From Sphaerotilus microaerophilus (GTDB lineage Bacteria; Pseudomonadota; Gammaproteobacteria; Burkholderiales; Burkholderiaceae_C): a stretch of 64,000 bases of DNA. The stretch spans positions 1,054,001 through 1,118,000 of the forward strand of contig NZ_AP025730.1 of assembly GCF_023734135.1 (NCBI RefSeq), written 5' to 3'. Under the pieces are notes generated by a model. The model searched no databases, was not told the DNA's origin, and worked only from the letters and a program-made list of their open reading frames with translations. Positions 37,832 through 46,864 of this stretch are shown here, piece after piece (position 1 is the stretch's first letter; each line of letters opens with the position of its first letter). A program made the position numbers and the translations under genes.

Positions 37832-38124
37832 GGCTGCACCCGGCAGACATCGCCCTGCAATTTGGCCCTGCGGCCGTCGCACAGGAGATTGACACGTGGA
37901 AGGACGTGTACGGCATCGAAGAGCGCTACAAGTTGAAGCTTTGTACAGAAAGTGATGGAAAGGCGTGGCTCACGCAAGTGCTGGATGAATGGAAAGAGCT
38001 CGGGAAAGATCCTCAAGATTTTCTCCAGACGTTGGCGTTCAACACCGGAAAACGCCCATTCACCGACTGCAATTTCCTTAAGAAGCCTTTTCTCGATGCC
38101 TGCCAAAGGAGGGGAATTTTCTGA
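37832..38124 (+). pseudogene. HNH nuclease, 3' part
   Basis: Continuation of the HNH gene: LHPADIALQFGPAAVAQEIDTWKDVYGIEERYKLKLC through DACQRRGIF and TGA. It has no start or ribosome-binding site of its own directly after the IS. It supplies the last 97 residues of the reconstructed protein, a helical C-terminal domain. Confidence 0.75.
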
Positions 38125-38327
38125 CGAGTAGATAAAGGTATGAGCAGTGCGGGCACAGGGTATTTTCAAGGCGCCATTTGGTTCGTGAGTAGGGCCTCAA
38201 GCAGGGTCCGTCGGACGTTTCCGGTGGATTTGACCAGAGTTTGATTTGACTTCTTCGGCGGACGATTGCAGTAAGCGCGCCGCGCCACGCGTGGCGGTGT
38301 AATGCAAGAAGAATATGGCCAACGTGG
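38125..38327. other. Intergenic region between defence operon and toxin-antitoxin genes
   Basis: About 200 bases with no reading frame of interest. It ends near an operator-like palindrome. Confidence 0.5.
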
Positions 38328-38348
38328 CCAACTTGACCAAGTTGGTCA
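38328..38348. promoter_or_regulatory. Overlapping palindromes, likely antitoxin operator
   Basis: CCAACTTGACCAAGTTGG (38328-38345, perfect arms of 8 with 2-base centre) overlaps TGACCAAGTTGGTCA (38334-38348, perfect arms of 7). It lies 54 bases before the antitoxin start. Phd/YefM antitoxins usually bind such palindromes to repress their own promoter. Confidence 0.6.
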
Positions 38349-38401
38349 GAGTTCGCTATCGTTTGCCACCAGTCTCATTCAGGCAGTCTGCAGGTGGCGC
38401 C

Positions 38402-38695
38402 ATGCAAGTCAACATCCTCGAAGCCAAGAGCCAGCTTTCGCAGCTGATCAAGTCTGCGCAGGCCGGTGAAGAGGTGGTGATCGCCAACCGGGGGGAACCG
38501 GTGGCGCGGTTGGTGCCGATCGGGGCGCCGACGGGGCGGCCTGTGCCACGGCTGGCCACGGCCCGCGAGTGGGCGCCGCGGCAGCCCGGCGGCGTGGCGC
38601 AGTGGCTGGAGGCGCATCCGCTGCCAGCCTACCTGCGGCGCAGCGCGCAGGAAATCGACGCGGCCATCCAGGAAGAGCGGGACGCCTGGGAGTGA
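38402..38695 (+). CDS. Phd/YefM-family antitoxin
   Basis: A 97-residue antitoxin. The N-terminal DNA-binding and dimerisation domain is textbook: MQVNILEAKSQLSQLIKSAQAGEEVVIANRGEPVARLVPI. The C-terminal part (LRRSAQEIDAAIQEERDAWE) is the flexible toxin-binding tail. The start at 38402 is fixed by the family N-terminus; a longer frame from 38315 would translate the operator. Four bases separate its stop from the toxin start. Confidence 0.9.
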   Translation: MQVNILEAKSQLSQLIKSAQAGEEVVIANRGEPVARLVPIGAPTGRPVPRLATAREWAPRQPGGVAQWLEAHPLPAYLRRSAQEIDAAIQEERDAWE

Positions 38696-38699
38696 GCCG

Positions 38700-39104
38700 G
38701 TGATCTACCTGGACGCCTGCATCCTGATCTACGCCTGCGAAGACCACCCGGCCTACAGTGCCGTCGTTCGGGCAGCGCTGGCAAACCGCGCCGAGGAGTG
38801 CTTTGCCCTGTCGCCGCTGACCCGCATGGAATGCCTGGTCAAGCCGATGCGCACCGGCAATCTCGCGTTGCAGCGCCACTACGAGGCGTTCTTTGATCGC
38901 TTCGTCTGGCTGCCGGTGGACGACGAGGTGTTCGCGCAGGCCACCCAGTTGCGCGCCCGGCATGGCCTGAAAACGCCGGATGCACTGCACATGGCCTGCG
39001 CGCAGCTCCACGGCTGTGACGAACTCTGGACGAACGACGACCGGCTGGCCCAGGCGGGTCACGGCCTGGCGGTGAACCTGCTGCGCGGCCCCGCCGCGTC
39101 ATGA
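38700..39104 (+). CDS. PIN-domain ribonuclease toxin (VapC-like)
   Basis: A 134-residue PIN-domain protein. Acidic residues for metal binding: Asp in IYLDACILIYACE, Glu in LTRMECLVKP, Asp in LKTPDALHMACA and Asp-Asp in LWTNDDRLAQA. VapC-type toxins cleave tRNA or rRNA. GTG at 38700 is the start. It is paired with the upstream Phd-type antitoxin in a standard type II operon. Confidence 0.9.
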   Translation: MIYLDACILIYACEDHPAYSAVVRAALANRAEECFALSPLTRMECLVKPMRTGNLALQRHYEAFFDRFVWLPVDDEVFAQATQLRARHGLKTPDALHMACAQLHGCDELWTNDDRLAQAGHGLAVNLLRGPAAS

Positions 39105-39153
39105 TGTCGCCCTTCGACCGGATCCCCCGGTCGATGCAACCGGAACCCGCACC

Positions 39154-39462
39154 ATGGTGCTGCTTGAATTTTCGATCGCCCCGACGGGGCAGGGCGAAAG
39201 CCTCAGTGCCCACGTGGCGCGGGTGATCGACCTCATCGACCGCAGCGGGCTGCCCTATCAGCTCACGCCGATGGGCACGATCCTCGAAGGGGAGTGGGCC
39301 GAGGTGATGGGCGTGGTGACGCAGTGCTTCGAGCTGATGGCGGCGGAGTTTCCGCGCGTGGGCCTGCACCTGAAGGTGGACTACCGCGCCGGCCCGGGCG
39401 GGCGGTTGAAGGCGAAGACGGCCAAGGTGGAGCAGCACCTGGGGCGCAAGCTGAGCGTCTGA
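39154..39462 (+). CDS. MTH1187/YkoF-like thiamine-binding protein
   Basis: A 102-residue UPF0045/DUF77 protein: MVLLEFSIAPTGQGESLSAHVARVIDLIDRSGLPYQLTPMGTILEGEW, then a second strand-helix half. Structures of this family bind thiamine or its pyrimidine. The length is typical. It lies upstream of gph with its own start and an 81-base gap. Confidence 0.87.
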   Translation: MVLLEFSIAPTGQGESLSAHVARVIDLIDRSGLPYQLTPMGTILEGEWAEVMGVVTQCFELMAAEFPRVGLHLKVDYRAGPGGRLKAKTAKVEQHLGRKLSV

Positions 39463-39543
39463 ATCAGCGATCCGCGGTGGAGCCCCGCATGAGCGCGGGG
39501 CAGCGGACAATCCGCCGCCCCGCCAACGCCCGACTGCCTGAAC

Positions 39544-40242
39544 GTGACCGCTCCCACCGCTCTCACCGCTTCTTCCGCTTCCCTGGCCCCACTGAACCTG
39601 CAAGCCGCCATCGTCGACCTCGACGGCACGATGGTGGACACGATTGGCGACTTTGTCGTTGCGCTCGGCCTCACGCTGGGCGAGCTGGGCCTGCCGGCGG
39701 TGGAGCGGGCCTTTGTCGAGCGCACCGTCGGCAAGGGCAGCGAGCACCTGTTGCGCTGCACGCTGGCCCATGTCGGTGGCGACGCGGCGCTGTATGACGC
39801 TGCCTGGGCGGCCTACCAGCGCCACTACCTGGTGATCAATGGGCAGCACTCGGCTGTGTACCCGGGCGTGGTCGAGGGCCTGCAGCAGCTGCGCGCCGCC
39901 GGACTGCGGCTGGCCTGCCTGACCAACAAGCCGACCGCCTTTGCCCGCCCGCTGCTGGCGGCCAAGGGGCTGGATGGCTATTTCGAGGTGGTGTTTGGCG
40001 GCGATGCCTTTGCGCGCAAGAAGCCGGACCCGCTGCCGCTGCTGGAAACCTGCCGGGCGCTGGGCACGGCGCCGGCGGCCACGCTGATGGTGGGCGACTC
40101 GCGCAACGACGCCGAAGCGGCCCACGCGGCCGGCTGCCCGGTCGTGCTGGTGAGCTATGGCTACAACCACGGCGAGCCGATCCGGGACGTTCCGGCCCAG
40201 GCTTGCGTGGACCGGCTGGACGAGTTGCTGCGGTCGAGCTAG
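39544..40242 (+). CDS. gph: Phosphoglycolate phosphatase
   Basis: HAD-superfamily phosphatase of 232 residues that removes 2-phosphoglycolate. HAD motif I is VDLDGTMVDT (nucleophile Asp), motif II LTNKPTAF, motif III Lys in RKKPDPLP, and motif IV VGDSRNDAEAAHAAG. GTG at 39544 is the start, giving a Thr/Ala/Ser-rich N-terminal tail. In P. aeruginosa, and as I recall in many Burkholderiales, the gene order is rpe-gph-trpE; here both links are interrupted. Confidence 0.92.
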   Translation: MTAPTALTASSASLAPLNLQAAIVDLDGTMVDTIGDFVVALGLTLGELGLPAVERAFVERTVGKGSEHLLRCTLAHVGGDAALYDAAWAAYQRHYLVINGQHSAVYPGVVEGLQQLRAAGLRLACLTNKPTAFARPLLAAKGLDGYFEVVFGGDAFARKKPDPLPLLETCRALGTAPAATLMVGDSRNDAEAAHAAGCPVVLVSYGYNHGEPIRDVPAQACVDRLDELLRSS

Positions 40243-40279
40243 GGTGGAGCCCTTTCAACCCGCGAGGAAGGAGCGTTCC

Positions 40280-40741
40280 ATGTCCATCAAGCTGTGGGCC
40301 GCCGCGTTGGCGGTAGTCACCCTGACGGGCTGCGGCAGCGTGCAGCTCGGTGACAAGACGGTGGAAGCCGAGCTGAAGCAGTTCAAGCCGGTGGCCGGCA
40401 AGACCAGCCTGTACGTCTGCCGCGAGCCGGCGATGCTGGTGGCGGCTGGCGTCACGACGCAGGTGATGGTCGACGGCCGTGACATCGGCGCGGTCAAGCC
40501 GAACATGTTCGTGCACGCCCTGGTCGAGCCCGGGACGCACGGGGTGGGCATGCGCAACGACGGCATCGCCGGCACGTCCAGCCCCTGGATCAGCATCCAG
40601 ACGCAGGCCGGCGAGGTGGCCTTCCTCTGGATCGGCGTGACCGGCAAGGGGTTTGGCACCTACACCATCGATCACTTCGAGTCGCCGCAGAAGGGGCGTG
40701 ACTGCGTGTCCGGCGCGGCCTACTCGGTCAAGGCGAACTGA
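40280..40741 (+). CDS. DUF2846-type lipoprotein
   Basis: A 153-residue predicted lipoprotein: signal peptide MSIKLWAAALAVVTLTGC with lipobox LTGC. The domain is of the DUF2846 type (KTSLYVCREPAMLVAAGVTTQVMVDGRDIGAVKPNMFVHALVEPGTHGV). AAGGAG precedes the ATG. Function unknown; members are probably exposed in the periplasm. Confidence 0.78.
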   Translation: MSIKLWAAALAVVTLTGCGSVQLGDKTVEAELKQFKPVAGKTSLYVCREPAMLVAAGVTTQVMVDGRDIGAVKPNMFVHALVEPGTHGVGMRNDGIAGTSSPWISIQTQAGEVAFLWIGVTGKGFGTYTIDHFESPQKGRDCVSGAAYSVKAN

Positions 40742-40844
40742 GCCTGGCGGCGGCTGCCGGGTGAGGGGCTGCGGGGGCGCAGCGCGGGGCTGGAGGCGCC
40801 TGTGTGATGCAATTCACGTTGCCGAGCTGGCGTCGTTAATGTGG

Positions 40845-42254
40845 AAGACACCCAAGCGCGGACGTGTGGCTGCCTGACCTGAGGCTGGTCGGGGCCGCAA
40901 GGTCAGCAGGCAAGCGAGTCTCAGGTGGCGGTGGGGGTGGCGATGAAGCCGTGCTTGCGCAGCATTTTGAGCCAGCGCGGGGCGTTGCGCTGGACGTTCA
41001 GGGCCTCGTAGTCGACCTCCTTGTCTTGGTAGTGGGTGCCGTTGGCCAACATGGCGTAGACGGTACGCAGCATCTTGTGGGCCAGCGCCACGATGGACTT
41101 CTTGTGTCCCTTGCGAATGGCCAGCGCGTCGAACTTGGCCTTGAGCGCGCAGCGGGTACGCGCTGCAGCCTGGGCGAACTCGCACAGCAGCCTTCTGACC
41201 CAGGCGTTGCCCTTGCGGATGCGCCCGGTCTTGCGCTTGCCCGCGCTCTCGTTGTTGCCCGGGCAGATGCCCACCCAGCTGGCCAGCCGCTCGGCACTGC
41301 CGAAGACGTCCATGTCCGCGCCGATCTCCACCAGCAGCATCGCCGCGCCCTGGATGTCGATACCCGGCAAGGTCTGCAGCAGCTTGAGCTGCGGCTGCCA
41401 GGCGCGCAGTCCGTCCAGCAGGTATTGGTCCATGCGGGCGATGCGGGTCTCGATGTGCTCGATGTGCTGCATGATCTCCTGGGCCACGAAGCGGTGCGCG
41501 GCGCTGAACTGCTCGGTGCTCAGGGCCTCGAACAACTCGTCCCGGCTGGCCCGAAGGCGCCCCTTTTGATCCAGCACCTCGTACATGGCTTGGCCCGCAA
41601 TGAGCGCCTTGACCATGGCGCGTGCACTGGCACCGTGGATGTCGCTGACCACCACGTTGATGCGCATGCCCGCATCTACCAGCACCTTGTGCAGCCGGTT
41701 CTTCTCGGCGCTGCACATGCCCACGAGCTTCTGCCGCTGACGCGCCACCAGACGAAGCTGGCGCAAGTCCACCGGTGGAATGAACGAGGCGCGCAACAGG
41801 CCCGCACGCGCCAGCGTGGCCAGCCACTGCGCATCGGCCATGTCGGTCTTGCGCCCGGGCACAGCTTTGACATGGCGCGCGTTGACCACCCACGCGATGA
41901 TGCCCACCGCCTCCAGCGCCGCAAACGGGCTCTTCCAGTACACCCCCGTGCTCTCCATCACCACCACCTCGGGCCGAATCTCCAGCGACCATTGCGCCAA
42001 GGCACGGCGGTCGCGTCTGAAGGCTCCGAAGTCGCGCTTGGTGACCTCCACTCGGCCATCGTCATGCTCGACCACCGCACAGGCGGTGATCTTGGCCTGG
42101 TGTACGTCCAGCGCGATCACGCGTTTGTGCATCGGGGTCAGATCCATTGCCGGGCTCCTGCAGCTTGAACAACAATCACAAGCGTGCGGGCCCGCGCAGG
42201 TGCCGCCGACCAACGGCCTGCCGGGACAAAGCCTGGCGGCTCTCTTTAATGTGG
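40845..42254 (-). mobile_element. IS110-family insertion sequence
   Basis: Carries one IS110-type transposase gene and no terminal inverted repeats, as is normal for this family. TTAATGTGG occurs as a direct repeat at 40836-40844 and 42246-42254, which probably marks the two ends or the target match. Exact ends are uncertain by about 10 bases. The noncoding 100 bases beyond the transposase start would hold the bridge (guide) RNA recently described for IS110 elements. Confidence 0.75.
40921..42147 (-). CDS. IS110-family transposase (DEDD type)
   Basis: Transposase of 408 residues. The N-terminal RuvC-like domain has VIALDVHQAKITACAVVEHDDG with the first Asp, VVVMESTGVYWKSPFAALE with Glu, and GRKTDMADAQWLATLARAGLL with the D-x2-D pair. 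The C-terminal transposase_20 domain has LQTLPGIDIQGAAMLLVEIGADMDVFGSAERLASWVGICPGNNESAGKRK with the catalytic Ser region. The ATG at 42147 gives MDLTPMHKRVIALDVH. The frame is intact. Confidence 0.93.
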   Translation of the reverse strand: MDLTPMHKRVIALDVHQAKITACAVVEHDDGRVEVTKRDFGAFRRDRRALAQWSLEIRPEVVVMESTGVYWKSPFAALEAVGIIAWVVNARHVKAVPGRKTDMADAQWLATLARAGLLRASFIPPVDLRQLRLVARQRQKLVGMCSAEKNRLHKVLVDAGMRINVVVSDIHGASARAMVKALIAGQAMYEVLDQKGRLRASRDELFEALSTEQFSAAHRFVAQEIMQHIEHIETRIARMDQYLLDGLRAWQPQLKLLQTLPGIDIQGAAMLLVEIGADMDVFGSAERLASWVGICPGNNESAGKRKTGRIRKGNAWVRRLLCEFAQAAARTRCALKAKFDALAIRKGHKKSIVALAHKMLRTVYAMLANGTHYQDKEVDYEALNVQRNAPRWLKMLRKHGFIATPTAT

Positions 42255-42524
42255 GCTGTCGGGCGCCCGGGCTCCGCAAGGAACTCAGCAGCGCCCGCAG
42301 GCAATCCTGGGTACGAGTGGTCGGCAGCGGGTCAAGTTAGCGATCGCGGTCGAGTGCCATCAAAATATTGACCGACCTCTACCCGCTCAGGCCCGCACAC
42401 CCTCAGTGTCTTCCATCATCCAGGGTGACCCGCCCGGGCCATGACAGTTAGCCGGTGTTACCGTTGCAGCTGGTCGCCTTCGACGTGGGGGCGACTTCCT
42501 GCAGCCGAGTCCCCACCGACGCCC
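42255..42524. other. Intergenic region between IS110 element and efflux operon
   Basis: About 270 bases without a credible gene. It should hold the efflux operon promoter; no regulator gene is adjacent. Confidence 0.5.
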
Positions 42525-43721
42525 ATGCACGCCGCCCCAACCGCTCGCCCCCTGGCCGCTGATCGGCCTTTTTTTCTGACTTCGCGTTGCCTGCCCCTGC
42601 TGGGCGGGCTGCTCGCCGTGGCCGGTGGCTGGCCTGGCGTGGCCAGGGCGGCCGATGCGCCCAAGCCCGCGGTGGCCGCCTCGGCGGCGCCCCGCCCGGC
42701 GCTGACCGTGACGCTGGTGAGCCCGCAGCGCGCCCAGCTGCCGCAGCAGGTGCCGGCCACCGGCAGCATCGCCGCCTGGCAGGAGGCCAGCGTGGGCGCT
42801 GAGGTGGCGGGCCTGCGGCTGGCCAAGGTGCTGGTGAACGTGGGCGACACGGTGCGGCGCGGCCAGCTGCTGGCCGAGTTTGCGACCGAGACGGTGCAGG
42901 CCGACCTGGCCCAGCTGCGCGCCCAGGTGGTGCAGGCCGAGGCCCAGCTGGAGGAGGCGCAGGCCAATGCGCGGCGCGCCCGCGAGCTGCAGGAGTCCGG
43001 CGCCTGGAGCAAGCAGCAGATCGAGCAGAACCTCACCGCCGAGCGCACTGCGCAGGCGCGGCTGGAGGCGGCTCGCGCGTCGGCCAAGGCGCAGGAGCTG
43101 CGGCTGGCGCAGACGCGCGTGCTGGCGCCCGATGACGGGGTGATCACCGCCCGCGCCGCCACGCTGGGCGCGGTGGCGAACCCGGGGCAGGAGCTGTTCC
43201 GCCTGATCCGCCAGGGCCGGCTGGAGTGGCGCGCCGAAGTGTCGGCGGCGGACCTGCCTCGGGTGCGGCGCGGCATGGCCGCCTCCCTGACGCCGCCGGG
43301 CGGCCAGCCGCTCACCGGTACGGTGCGCATGGTGGCACCCACGGTGGATGCGGCCACGCGTAACGGCCTGATCTATGTCGATCTGCCCAACCCCGGCAGC
43401 GCCCGCGCCGGCATGTTCGCCCGCGGCCACCTGGCGCTGGAGGCCAGCCCCGCGCTGACGCTGCCGGCCTCGGCAGTGGTGCTGCGCGATGGGTTTGCCT
43501 ACGTCTTCCGCGTCGGCGCGGACCGGCGGCTGGTGATGAGCAAGGTGGCCACCGGCCGGCGCACGGCGGACCGGGTCGAGGTGACCCAGGGCCTGGATGC
43601 CGCGGCGCGGGTGGTGGCCTCGGGCACCGGCTTCCTGGTGGATGGCGACCTGGTGAAGGTGGTGGATGGGCCCGCGTCTGCCCCCGTGCCCGCGCCAGCC
43701 GCTTCGGTGGCGGCCCGCTGA
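42525..43721 (+). CDS. RND efflux periplasmic adaptor (MFP)
   Basis: Membrane-fusion protein of 398 residues linking an inner-membrane RND pump to an outer-membrane channel. A signal peptide ends near VARAAD. Lipoyl half-motifs are at VPATGSIAAWQEASVGAEVAGLRLAKVLVNVGDTVRRGQLLA and the return TRVLAPDDGVITARAATLGAVANPGQELFRLI. A long alpha-hairpin (QVVQAEAQLEEAQANARRARELQES) lies between. A beta-barrel and membrane-proximal domain follow. The start at 42525 gives the shortest clean signal peptide. It is 12 bases before the pump gene. Confidence 0.92.
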   Translation: MHAAPTARPLAADRPFFLTSRCLPLLGGLLAVAGGWPGVARAADAPKPAVAASAAPRPALTVTLVSPQRAQLPQQVPATGSIAAWQEASVGAEVAGLRLAKVLVNVGDTVRRGQLLAEFATETVQADLAQLRAQVVQAEAQLEEAQANARRARELQESGAWSKQQIEQNLTAERTAQARLEAARASAKAQELRLAQTRVLAPDDGVITARAATLGAVANPGQELFRLIRQGRLEWRAEVSAADLPRVRRGMAASLTPPGGQPLTGTVRMVAPTVDAATRNGLIYVDLPNPGSARAGMFARGHLALEASPALTLPASAVVLRDGFAYVFRVGADRRLVMSKVATGRRTADRVEVTQGLDAAARVVASGTGFLVDGDLVKVVDGPASAPVPAPAASVAAR

Positions 43722-43733
43722 GGAGCGACCGGC

Positions 43734-46700
43734 ATGAACGTTTCCGCCTGGTCGATCCGCAAGCCGATCCCCTCGATCCTGCTGTTCATCCTGCTCACAC
43801 TGGTGGGCCTGGTGGCCTTCCGGGCCATGAAGGTGCAGAACTTCATGGACCTTGACCTGCCGATGGTCACGGTCACCGCCAGCCTGCCCGGGGCGGCGCC
43901 GGGCCAGCTGGAGACCGAGGTGGCGCGCAAGATCGAGAACTCGATCGCCACGCTGCAGGGTGTCAAGCACATCTACACCAACGTGATGGACGGCGCGGTG
44001 GTGGTGACCACCGAGTTCCGCCTGGAGAAGGGCACCCAGGAGGCGGTGGACGATGTGCGTGACGCGGTGGCGCGCATCCGCTCCGACCTGCCTGGCGACC
44101 TGCGCGACCCGGTGATCGCCAAGGTCGACCTGTCCGGCCAGCCGATCCTGACCTACACGGTGGCTTCGACGCGCATGGACGACGAGGCGCTGTCCTGGTT
44201 CGTCGACAAGCAGGTGGCCAAGGCCATGCTGGCGGTCAAGGGTGTGGGCGCGGTGAGCCGGGTAGGGGGCGTGAGCCGCGAGGTGCGCGTCGAGCTGGAT
44301 CCGACCCGGCTGCTGGCGCTCAATGCCACCGCGGCGGACGTGTCCCGCCAGCTGCGCCAGGTGCAGCAGGAGGCTTCGGGCGGGCGCAGCAACGTCGGCG
44401 GCAGCGAGCAGTCGGTGCGTACCATCGCCACGGTGGCGTCGGCCGAGGAGCTGGCGGCGCTGCAGGTGACGCTGGCCGATGGCCGGCACATCCGCCTCGA
44501 CCAGGTCGCCACGGTCAGCGACACGGTGGCCGAGCAGCGCTCGGCGGCGCTGCTCAATGGCAAACCGGTGGTGGGCTTCGAGATCACCCGCTCGCGCGGC
44601 GCGGGCGAGCTGGAGGTGGCCGAGGGCGTCAAGTTGGCGCTGGACAAACTCAAGGCCGAGCACCCGGACATCACCATCACCGAGGCCTTCAACTTCGTCG
44701 ACCCGGTGCAGGAGAACTACGAGGGCTCGATGACGCTGCTCTACGAGGGCGCGGCGCTGGCGGTGCTGGTGGTGTTCCTGTTCCTGCGCGACTGGCGCGC
44801 CACCTTCGTGGCCGCCACCGCGCTGCCGCTGTCGGCGATCCCCACCTTTGCGGTGATGTACCTGATGGGTTTCACCGTCAACGTGGTGACGCTGCTGAGC
44901 CTGTCGCTGGTGGTGGGCATCCTGGTGGACGACGCCATCGTGGAGATCGAGAACATCATGCGCCACCTGCGGCAGGGCAAGACGCCCTTCCAGGCGGCGA
45001 TGGAGGCGGCCGACGAGATCGGCCTGGCGGTGATCGCGACCACCTTCACGCTGATCGCGGTGTTCCTGCCCACGGCGTTCATGACCGGCATCGTTGGCAA
45101 GTTCTTCGTCCAGTTCGGCTGGACGGCGGCGATCGCGGTGTTCTTCTCGCTGGTGGTGGCGCGCATGCTCACGCCGATGATGTCGGCCTACCTCCTCAAG
45201 CCGCAGCCGAGCGCCGACCACGAGCCCGGCTGGCTGCGCTGGTACCTGCGCTGGGCCGCCTGGTGCCTGCACCACCGCATCCTCACGCTGCTGGGCATGG
45301 CGGTGTTCTTCGTCGGCTCGTTCATGCTGGTGCCGCTGCTGCCCACCGGCTTCGTGCCGCCGGACGACCTCTCGCAGACCCAGGTGACGGTCACGCTGCC
45401 GCCGGGCAGCACCTTCGAGCAGACCCGCGCCGCGGCCGAGCAGGCCCGCATCGCGGTGCAGAAGAACCCGCACGTCAAGCTGGTCTACACCGCGATCGGC
45501 GGCGGCTCGGCCGGGGGCGACCCCTTCGCGCCGCAGGCCGCCGAGGTCCGCAAGGCGACGTTGACGATCAACATGACGCACCGTCGCGATCGCCCGGGGC
45601 TGAGCAAGCAGGCCATCGAGACACAGCTGCGCGAGCTGGTGGCCGAGATCCCCGGCGCGCGCTTCAAGGTCGGCCTGGGCGCCAGCAGCGAGAAGTTCGT
45701 GCTGGTGCTGGCCGGCGAGGACGGGCGCGTGCTGGGCGAGCACGCCAGGCAGGTCGAGCGCGAGTTGCGCAGCATCCCCGGCATCGGCGGCGTGAACTCG
45801 ACCAGCAGCCTGCAGCGGCCCGAGCTGATCGTGCGGCCCGACCCGGCCCGCGCCGCCGACCTGGGTGTGACTTCGGCGGCGATCGCCGACACGCTGCGCA
45901 TCGCCACCGCGGGCGACTACGACCAGGGCCTGGCCAAGCTCAACCTGTCGGAGCGCCAGGTGCCGGTGGTGGTCAAGCTGCCCGCCGACGCGCGGCAGGA
46001 CCTCGATCTGCTCGCGCGCCTGCCGGTGCCGGGCGCACGCGGCCCGGTGCCGCTGGGCAACGTGGCCACGCTGGCGCTGGAGAGCGGGCCGGCGCAGATC
46101 GATCGCTACGACCGCTCGCGCAACATCAACTTCGAGATCGAGCTGAACCAGGTGCCGCTGGGCGAGGTGGAGGCCGCCGCCTTCGCGCTGCCCAGCCTGA
46201 GCAAGCTGCCGCCGGGTGTGACGCGCACCTCGGTGGGCGATGCCGAGGCGATGGGCGAGCTGTTCACCGGCTTCGCGCTGGCGATGGGCGCGGGCATCCT
46301 GTGCATCTACATCGTGCTGGTGCTGCTCTTCCACGACTTCGTGCAGCCGGTGACCATCCTGGCCGCGCTGGTGATGTCGGTGCCAGGTGCCTTCCTGGCG
46401 CTGTTCGTCACGCACACGGCGATCTCGATGCCCTCGATGATCGGCCTGATCATGCTGATGGGCATCGCCACCAAGAACTCCATCCTGCTGGTGGACTACG
46501 TGCTGCTGGCGCGGCGCGAGCATGGCCTGTCGCGCCCCGAGGCGCTGCTGGACGCCTGCCGCAAGCGCGCTCGCCCGATCATCATGACCACCCTCGCGAT
46601 GGGCGCGGGCATGCTGCCGATCGCACTCGGCCTGGGCGTGGACCCGAGCTTCCGCGCGCCGATGGCCATCGTCGTGATCGGCGGCCTCATCACCAGCACC

Positions 46701-46826
46701 TTCCTGAGCCTGCTGGTGGTGCCGGTGGTGTTTACCTACGTGGACGACGTGGTGCAGTGGGTGCAGCGCCTGACGCACCGGCGCACGGCCGATGCCGGTC
46801 GCGTGGCACACCGGGGCGCGGCTTGA
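43734..46826 (+). CDS. RND multidrug efflux transporter, inner-membrane pump
   Basis: AcrB/MexB-like (HAE-type) proton-driven exporter of 1030 residues with two repeats of six membrane helices and large periplasmic loops. The proton-relay Asp pair in helix 4 is present (LVVGILVDDAIVEIENIMRHL), which excludes many metal-type CzcA variants. A third relay element lies in the second half (IGLIMLMGIATKNSILLVDYVLLARREHG). No outer-membrane channel gene follows; the pump probably borrows a TolC-like protein. The specificity is unknown. Confidence 0.93.
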   Translation: MNVSAWSIRKPIPSILLFILLTLVGLVAFRAMKVQNFMDLDLPMVTVTASLPGAAPGQLETEVARKIENSIATLQGVKHIYTNVMDGAVVVTTEFRLEKGTQEAVDDVRDAVARIRSDLPGDLRDPVIAKVDLSGQPILTYTVASTRMDDEALSWFVDKQVAKAMLAVKGVGAVSRVGGVSREVRVELDPTRLLALNATAADVSRQLRQVQQEASGGRSNVGGSEQSVRTIATVASAEELAALQVTLADGRHIRLDQVATVSDTVAEQRSAALLNGKPVVGFEITRSRGAGELEVAEGVKLALDKLKAEHPDITITEAFNFVDPVQENYEGSMTLLYEGAALAVLVVFLFLRDWRATFVAATALPLSAIPTFAVMYLMGFTVNVVTLLSLSLVVGILVDDAIVEIENIMRHLRQGKTPFQAAMEAADEIGLAVIATTFTLIAVFLPTAFMTGIVGKFFVQFGWTAAIAVFFSLVVARMLTPMMSAYLLKPQPSADHEPGWLRWYLRWAAWCLHHRILTLLGMAVFFVGSFMLVPLLPTGFVPPDDLSQTQVTVTLPPGSTFEQTRAAAEQARIAVQKNPHVKLVYTAIGGGSAGGDPFAPQAAEVRKATLTINMTHRRDRPGLSKQAIETQLRELVAEIPGARFKVGLGASSEKFVLVLAGEDGRVLGEHARQVERELRSIPGIGGVNSTSSLQRPELIVRPDPARAADLGVTSAAIADTLRIATAGDYDQGLAKLNLSERQVPVVVKLPADARQDLDLLARLPVPGARGPVPLGNVATLALESGPAQIDRYDRSRNINFEIELNQVPLGEVEAAAFALPSLSKLPPGVTRTSVGDAEAMGELFTGFALAMGAGILCIYIVLVLLFHDFVQPVTILAALVMSVPGAFLALFVTHTAISMPSMIGLIMLMGIATKNSILLVDYVLLARREHGLSRPEALLDACRKRARPIIMTTLAMGAGMLPIALGLGVDPSFRAPMAIVVIGGLITSTFLSLLVVPVVFTYVDDVVQWVQRLTHRRTADAGRVAHRGAA

Positions 46827-46864
46827 TGCCGCATGGAAAGCCGCTGCTACACTTCGCGCCCATC

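Noticed and set aside
42387..46811. 1474-codon minus-strand frame opposite the efflux genes
   Set aside because: His/Arg/Gln-rich shadow of coding DNA; no domain.
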